Origin: Azorinus chamasolen
Lineage: Eukaryota; Mollusca; Bivalvia; Cardiida; Solecurtidae
Assembly: GCA_963576725.1 (NCBI GenBank)
Contig: OY755244.1
Location: 82,455,121-82,519,120, forward strand
Direction: 5' to 3'
DNA length: 64,000 nt
The notes beneath the pieces are model-generated. The model ran no database searches. It saw nothing but the letters and a program-made list of their open reading frames with translations, and was not told where the DNA came from. The stretch's first letter is position 1. Every line of letters begins with the position of its first letter. The position numbers and the translations under genes were made by a program. Of the stretch, positions 50,701-59,700 are shown in pieces.

Positions 50701-53700
50701 GCCGTCTGACCAGGCTCTGCTCTGTTTATTTATGGAACTACATGTATATAGATCTGATTTTACAGTTACTGTGATAGCCAATAAATCCATTTGCCATAAT
50801 AAAACTTCAGCTAATAGATATTCATGATGTCACTATTTGTTACATGAATATTCATCAGGTAAAGGGTTAACATTTGAAGTGTTTGATTGAATGCTTATAC
50901 TTTTCTTTCTACACTTTAGATACAGAAACATTCTCTAAAGCGACCACCTAGAAGAGGACCAATTCTGGGTCATGAATATTTTATAAGAAATAATGACATC
51001 ATGAATATTAATTACCTGATATATTTATAATAGCAAAATGACCACGGGAATATTGTACCATGGCAGAAACTGTAGAATCATATCTGTAGGATTTCATAGG
51101 TAAACAGAGCAGACCCTAATCAGACAGCTACTACAGGAACCATCTCATCTGGGTCTGCTGTGTTCGCAAAGTCGTGAAAAGGCTTTTATATGAAGTTACG
51201 GGTTAAAGGAACGTAACATGTTCATGCAGAATGATTACTTTTGTACTGCATTAAGCAACCACTTATATTACTTTTATCATCTTCTATATTTTTACATAAA
51301 AAAAGGTATTTTTAGAGTGGTTTTACCAATTCAAACAATTTGGGTTCAAGTGAGATGCTAAGGAACACATTATTATACCCCCACAAACAGAGTTTTAGGG
51401 GGGTATACTGGAATCAGCCTGTCGGTCGGTCGGTCGGTCAGTCGGTCTGTCTGCAAAATCTTGTACGGCGAACTCCTCCTTCAGTTTCAACCCGATTCAC
51501 TTGACACTTGGCATAATTGTTAATCAGGAGTAGTAGATGTGCAAGACGCAAATTTCAGGTCTCTATGACCTTGACCTTGACCTTTGGCCTTGAAATTGGT
51601 CTTGAAATTGGCAGGCAAAAGCTTGTACTTTGAACTCCTCCTTCACATTCAACCTGATTCACTTGATACTTGGCATAAATGTTACTCAGGAGTAGTAGAT
51701 GTGCAAGACATAAATTTCAGGTCTCTGTGACCTTGACCTTGACCTTTGGCCTTGAAATTGGTCTTGAAATTGGCAGGCAAAATCTTGTACTTTGAACTCC
51801 TCCTTCACTTTCAACCTGATTCACTTGATACTTGGCATAAATGTTACTCAGGAGTAGTAGATGTGCAAGACACAAATTTCAGGTCTCTGTGACCTTGACC
51901 TTGACCTTTGGCCTTGAAATTGGTCTTGAAATTGGCAGGCAAAATCTTGTACTTTGAACTCCTCCTTCAATTTCAACCTGATTCACTTGATACTTGGCAT
52001 AAATGTTACTCAGGAGTAGTAGATGTGCAAGACACAAATTTCAGGTCTCTGTGACCTTGACCTTGACCTTTGGTCTTGAAATTGGTCTTGAAATTGGCAG
52101 GCAAAATCTTGTACTTTGAACTCCTCCTTCAATTTCAACCCGATTCACTTGATACTTCGCATAAATGTTACTCAGGAGTAGTAGATGTGCACGACACAAA
52201 TTTAAAATCTCTGTGACCTTGACCTTTGGCCTTGAAATTGGTCTTAAAATTGGCAAGCAAAATCTTGTACGGCAAACTCCTCCTTCACTTTCAACCTGAT
52301 TCATTTGATACTTGGCATAAATGTTACTCAGGAGTAGTAGATGTGCAAGACACAAATTTCAGGTCTCTGTGACCTTGACCTTTGGCCTTGAAATTGGTCA
52401 TGATATTGGCAGGCAAAATCTTGTACTTTGAACTCCTCCTTCAATTTCAACCTGATTCACTTGATACTTTGCATAAATGTTACTCAGGAGTAGTATATGT
52501 GCAAGACACAAATTTCAGGTCTCTGTGACCTTGACCTTGACCGTTGGCCTTGAAATTGGTCTTAAAATTGGCAGGCAAAATCTTGTACTTTGAACTCCTC
52601 CTTCACTTTCAACCTGATTCACTTGATACTTGGCATAAATGTTACTCAGGAGTAGTAGATGTGCAAGACACAAATTTCAAATCTCTGTGACCTTGACCTT
52701 TGGCCTTGAAATTGGTCTTAAAATTGGCAGGCAAAATCTTGTACGGCGAACTCCTCCTTCACTTTCAACCTGATTTACTTGATACTTGGCATAAATGTTA
52801 CTCAGGAGTAGTAGATGTGCAAGACACAAATTTCAGGTCTCTGTGACCTTGACCTTGACCTTTGGCCTTGAAATTGGCAGGCAAAATCTTGTACTTTGAA
52901 CTCCTCCTTCAATTTCAACCTGATTCACTTGATACTTGGCATAAATTACAGAATTTTCTCTATTTGAACTTTGGGTATTTTTGTTATTTGGTCCTGTTAC
53001 ATGTTCAAAACTTGGATTTGCAATCAAGGCTGCGGTGTGGGGGTATTCATCACCTTTAGTGATAGTTCTAGTTTGATCAGTAACCAAAATGTTTGACCTA
53101 ATTACGAGGGGTGATTGATAAGTCCGTGGCCTGAGGCAGGGAGCAGCAGTTTGACCTCAATATTTTCATTTATTTTTCAACGTAGTCACCTTGCAAGCTT
53201 ACACACTTTGTCCAACGGTGTTGGAGCATTTGGATACCTTCCCTGTAGAAGGTGGCGTCTTGGGCCTCAAGAAATGCTTCAACAGCTTGTTTGACGTCAC
53301 CATCAGTGCGAAAATGGCGGCCGCTGCGTTCCTTTTTCATCTTGGGGAATAGGTAATAGTCAGAGGGTGCTTAATCAGGTGAATATGGTTGATGCTCAAC
53401 CATTTGGAAACCTTATTCCGGAATGGCAGCCATGGCAACAGTGGACTTGTGTGCTGGAGCATTGTCTTGATGAAAGAGCACACCTAATGACAGCTTGCCA
53501 CGCCCTGTCTCCTTGATTTTTTCACGAAGCTGTCTCATGAGGTCAGCATAATACCTTCCCGTAATAGTGTGACCTCTTTCAAGATAATCCACTAGCAGCA
53601 CACCTTTCGCATCCCAGAAAACTGTGGCCATCACCTTCCCAGTGGATGTTGTCGACTTGGCTTTTTTCGGGGGTGGTGATCCTAGGTGTTTGACTGTTTT

Positions 53701-56700
53701 GACTGTTGTTTTGTCTCAGGTTCGAAGTTGTGAACCCATGTTTCATCAACAGTTACAAACTGCTTGAGAAACTTCTCCTGATCTCGCTCAAACATGGCAA
53801 GGTTTTCCCTGGACATGTTGCACCGAACTCGTTTCTGGTCGAGACTCAGAAGTTTTGGGACCCATCTGGCAGAAACCTTTGTCATTTGCAAATCATTATG
53901 GAGAATTGCATGGACTCGTTGCTGTGATATACCCAGCTGTGTAGCAATGTACCGCTGTGTAATTCGCCAATCTGCCATAATCATATCATGGATTTTATTG
54001 ATAGTGTCCTTTGAGGTGACAGTTGGTGGCCTGCCAGGATGGGGGTCATCTTCAAGACTCTCTCTACCGTGTTTAAATTCAGCGACCTATTTTTTTGCCA
54101 TGCTATAACATGGGGCATGCTCCCCTAATGTAGCTACTATGTCCTCATGAATCTCCTTAGGTGATAAGCCTTTGAGGCCAAGGTATTGAATAATCGCGCG
54201 ATAGCCAACGTTGTCCATTTGCTTAGAAGTACTCATAGTAAGTAGCTTTGAGAATCAAATTCTGGCAAACAACAGAGAGAAAAAAATATTTCTTTCTCTG
54301 CAAAGTGATTATAACACCTTTCCTACATGGACATCAAATGGTATGTTTATAAGTGGTCTGTTTCTACCTCAGGCCACGGACTTATCAATCACCCCTCGTA
54401 TAATCATTTTGCACAGTTGTGGAAAAAGAATGTTTTAGAAATGAAGCAGACAAAAATTGTATGATCTGTCTGTTCATGGTCTCCTCTTGGGTTTAATACA
54501 AGTGATAGCTTAATACAGTGTGAAATGTATGCAGAAATCCTAGGAGCTTTCTGCATTACTTTCATCCGTATTAAGCAATCACCTGCTCTTATAGACCCTA
54601 TGTTATTCATTATGTGGTCACTAGAGGTAGGTTCTACTGTTTTCAAAATTGGTTAAGTAGTATATTTATTTATCACATAACCTGCGGTGTGGGAGTGTCA
54701 AAACAGGGTGCCGTAAATTGCAGAAATTCAGGTGCATTTTTAGCTCGCCTGTTCTTAGAACAGCAGAGCTTATCTTATACCCCCGGCGTGAGGGTGGGCG
54801 TGAGCGTGCGCAGAGCGTGCGTGGAGCGTGGCCAAGGTTAAGGTTTTTTAAAAGCTTAATATTTGTACTAGGATGCTGAACTTTTGTATGGAAGTTCAGT
54901 TGGGGTCAAATATTGCTGTTATGAAGTTAAACATTAAAAATATTATTCAATTTTATCAATTTTTGACATGTTTTGGACTTAGTCCTTTTGGCCACTAATC
55001 ACCAGGTTAAAGTTTTTTTGACGGGTTGTGTTAGGATGCTGAAATTTTGTATGAAGGTTCATTTGGGGTCAAATATTACTTTTATGAAGTTAAACATTAA
55101 AAATGTTTTTAGATTTGATTCAAATTTTGACATGTTTTGGACTTTAAATAGGTGGTTTTTTTGCCAAAAATCACCAGGTTAAAGTTTTTGGGACGGTTGG
55201 TATAAAGCTTAATATTTGTGCTATGATGCTGAAATTTGGTTAGAAGGTTCAAATTGTCGAGACCTTTCCGACCATGCCAACATTTTTGCCCTTCTGACCT
55301 TGACCTTGGCCTTTGACCTACTTTGGCAAAAAAAATTTAATGCCTCTATTATTGGAACCAATAGGCCTAGGGCTTCCATAATTGGTATGACCATGCCAAC
55401 ATTTTTACCCTTCTGACCTTTACCTTGACCTTTGACCTACTTTTACAAAAACCTTTAAATGCCTATAATATTTGAACCAATGGATCTAGGGCTTCCATAC
55501 TTGGTATGCAACTTTCTTGTGTTAAGACTTTTCCAACAATATCATTGTTTGCCCTTCTGACCTTGACCTTGACCTTTGACCTACTTTTGAAAAATTCTTT
55601 AAATGCCTATATTATTGTAACCAATAGACTTAGGGCTTCCATACTTGGTGTGACCATACCAACATTTCTGCCCTTCTGACCTTGACCTTGACAGTTGACC
55701 TACTTTTACAAAAAATCTTTAAATGCCTATAATTTTTGAAAATGGACCCAGGGCTTCCATACTTGGTATACAACTTTTTTGTGTTAAGACTTTTCCAACA
55801 ACATCATTGTTTGCCCTTCTGACCTTGACCGTTGACCTGCTTTTGCAAAAATCTTTAAATGCCTACATTATTGGAACAAATATGCCTAGGGCTTCCATAC
55901 TTGGTATGAACATTCCAACAGTTTTGCCCTCCTGGCATTGACCTTGACCTTTGACCTGCTTTTGCAAAAATCTATAAATGCCTAATGACATTTGAACCAA
56001 ATGGGGCAAAGCCTTCCATGCTTGGTATGCGACTTTCTTGTGTTAGGACCTTTCCAACAATATAATTGTTTTTGCCATGTTACTTTGACCTACTTTGGCA
56101 AATTTTTTTAAATGCCTATAAAATTTGAACCAGTAGGCCAAGGGCTTCCATACTTAGTATGCAACTTTCTTGTATTAAGACTTTTCCAACCATACCATTG
56201 TTTTTACTGTGTGACATTGACCTTGACATTTGACCTACTTTTGCAAAAATCTTTAAGTGCCTATAACATTGGAACCAATAGACCTAGGACTTCCATACTT
56301 GGTATGACCATGCCAACATATTTGCCCTTCTGACCTTGAGCTTAACCTTTGACCTACTTTTGCAAAAGTCTTTAAATGCATATAGCAATGGAACCAATAG
56401 GCCTAAGGCTTCCATACTTGGTATGTATCTTTCCTGTCTTAAGACTTTCCAACTATACCAATGTTTTTTACCATGTGACCTTGACTTTGACCTTTGACCT
56501 ACTTTTGCAAAAATCTTTAAATGCCTATAATATTGGATGTGATGGGGATAGGACTTCTGTACTTGTTATGACCATACCAACATTTTTGCCCTTCTGACCT
56601 TCTCTTTTGACCTACTTTTGCAAAATTCTTTAACTGCCTATTACATTTGAACCTATAGGCCTAGGGCTTCTATATTTGGTATGTATCTTTATTAAACATC

Positions 56701-59700
56701 TTTTTAAGTTGCTGAAAATTGGTATTTGGTTGCATTTTGTTTCTGATATTGATGCAGTTAAGTTTAAATTGAAAATTGAATGATTTTTTTGTGTTCAATA
56801 TGACATGTTTTAGACTTAACTTTTAAACAGACGAGCATCAGGTGGCTTTGACACCATTTCTGGTTTAGTCAAATTAGCAGTTTGAATCTGGATGTTAATA
56901 AATCTTAAAGAGAATATGTGGAACCAATGCATGATGCATTATGTTGTTAGCCAATCGTAGCGCAGCATGACTGATTCACTCCATGTGTATTACTATGCTG
57001 TTTGTAAACAAGGGCCAAAACAGCCATCAGTATTTTTCCATGGCTCTTTTTAAGGGTTATGTGATAAAAAGAATCTTACATTCGTGTTCATTACAAATTG
57101 TTTTTATGAAATTTGTTTACTACATGTATAATGAATATGACACTCCCTAAAGCTCATGTCATATTATTATAGTAACTTGTTTCATAAAAACAATTTGTAA
57201 TGGACACTCATGTAAGATCCACTATGTCTGAATGTTGGTTCTGATGAGGATCTACACTGTTTTCAGGGCAAAGAAATAAGCTACTTACTGCTAATGAGTG
57301 ATCAAAAGTGATCCTGATGGTGAAATTCTACATGGCAGTTCATCTGGGTTTTTTGAAACAGTTCAAATTCCTCCTTTTTGACTGCATCTACCATTTGTGA
57401 TGTAAAAGTCACAAGAGCTAACCCGTATCCTGCTCTCAGTGACTCGATTTGCATTTGCAAATAATTTGGATCCAGACACTGAGTAACTTGGCATCTCATC
57501 AGGATCCAAGGTGTAAGACACCTGCTCTCATCTCATCAGGATCAAAGGTGTAAGACACCTGGTCTCATCTCATCAGGATCCAAGGTGTAAGACACCTGCT
57601 CTCATCTCATCAGGATCCAAGGTGTAAGACACCTGCTCTCATCTCATCAGGATCCAAGGTGTAAGACACCTGCTCTCATCTCATCAGGATCCAAGGTGTA
57701 AGACACCTGCTCTCATTTCATCAGGACCCAAGGTGTAAGACACCTGGTCAGTAGTTTCTCAATCTCAAAATTGTGCCAGAACCCAATTTGAGCAGACATT
57801 ATTTGTTCACAGCATGGTAAGGGTTGATGCTTGTTTTCTTACAGATCACTTCATATGAGTCATACTGTGGTGGACTCCCTGCCCCAGAAGATTCAAACTC
57901 GCCTCTTAGATACAAATTCAGGTGAGCTAGATATTTGTCTTTATATCCTATTTGTTATTAACATGTGTTTGCAATAGTTTGATAAGGTTTAAGTTTTAAC
58001 AGTTTCATCCAGATCAGACACCTGGTAACTTTGTGTATCTTAACTGATTACACCATACATACTCATGCAAGGAATGATGTATGTATCATTATGTATGTAT
58101 CATTATGTATGTATCATTATGTATGTATCATTATGTACATGTATCATTATGTATGTATCATTATGTATGTATCATTATGTACATGTATCATTATGTATGT
58201 ATCATTATGTATGTATCATTATGTATGTATCATTATGTACATGTATCATTATGTATGTATCATTATGTATGTATCATTATGTATGTATCATTATGTACAT
58301 GTATCATTATGTATGTATCATTATGTACATGTATCATTATGTATGTATCATTATGTATGTATCATTATGTATGTATCATTATGTACATGTATCATTATGT
58401 ATGTATCATTATTAATTACATTAACCCAATCCCTCATATAGACAACTTATGGCATATTTGCAAACAGAGTAGACCCAGACCAGACAGATCCTGTAGGAGC
58501 TGTCAGATCAGGGTCTGCTCAGTTTACTTTTGGAAATTAGAATAATTTAGATCTGATTCTGAAGTTTCTGTCACAGCCACACATTTCATTGTTAATTTGT
58601 TGTTGTAATAATTTATATCCATCAACATACATAAGTAATAAAATCTTAAATTACTAATTATTGGGGAAGGGTTAATTGTTATATTGTCATATGAACAAGA
58701 GATTGTTTGGCCATGGCAGACACTATAGAAACAGATCTATATCATTTCATAAGGAGCCATCTCATGGTAGTCTCCTCTATTTGCACAAGTGTTATAAGTA
58801 TCCATGGAGTAATGGGTTAACCTGTATTCTACTGTAAAAATGATGTCAACTCAAGCTGTGATCTGGAGCAGTTTTGACTTACATTCATTATTCCAGGCTG
58901 TTGAAACTACTGATTGAGTTTGAGGCAAGTGTCATGTTAATGTGACACCTAGTTACAAACATGAACCAACAGTTCCATTAGGAGTCATATATCCATTTTC
59001 ATTTTCAAAACAAAGCCCCCCCCCCCCCCAACTACAAATAACTTTGACATTTGTCATAAAATATAACTAAACAACATAGTGAAACTTATTTAGACTGAAA
59101 TTCGCAAAAATAAATCTGTTTGAAACAGTTTTATGAGAGGAAAAACAACAAAATGTCATTTTTTTGGTCGCTGGAGCTCAGTTGCATATTATGAATATTA
59201 ATTATATGCAGATTTTTTGTAATTTACATATACCAATACAAAAGAAAAATTCATACCCTTTCCAATGGTATATAGTTTTATGGGTCTTAGACAAATAACA
59301 AACACAGTATTAGTGATTACATACATCAGTACACATTAATAAATAATATTACGCAAATTTCCAAAATAGTGCTGTCAGAGAATGAAAGGGATATAAGACA
59401 TAAAGATATAGCTGTGTTTATGCTTTCATGGTGGACTTAATTATGTCTCCCCCCATATTTATATGGGGAGACATATTGTTTTTGTGAGAGTTGTCTGTCT
59501 GTCTGTCTGTCTGTCCGTACGTACGTCCGTCTGTCCGTACACACATCTAGAAGAATTTGTCCGGACTTCTTCTTGGAAAGTATTTGTCAAATCAACACCA
59601 AACTCTACTCATATGTTTGTGGCAATAATATCTTGGTCAAATTCGATAGACATGTAAATCACATCAGTCGTTTAGGAGTTGCGGCCCTTTATTTGCAAAA

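Noticed and set aside
51540..52900. Nuclear receptor half-sites (repeated TGACCTTGACCTT) as a regulatory cluster
   Set aside because: The motif is part of every HLE monomer here and at 55300-56600, so it reflects repeat sequence. Binding is possible but not supported by position or conservation.
53706..54108. Plus-strand frames across the mariner element
   Set aside because: They are shadows of the minus-strand transposase.
58031..58545. Three overlapping frames rich in Tyr, Cys and Met
   Set aside because: 14/16-bp microsatellite-like array open in all plus frames.
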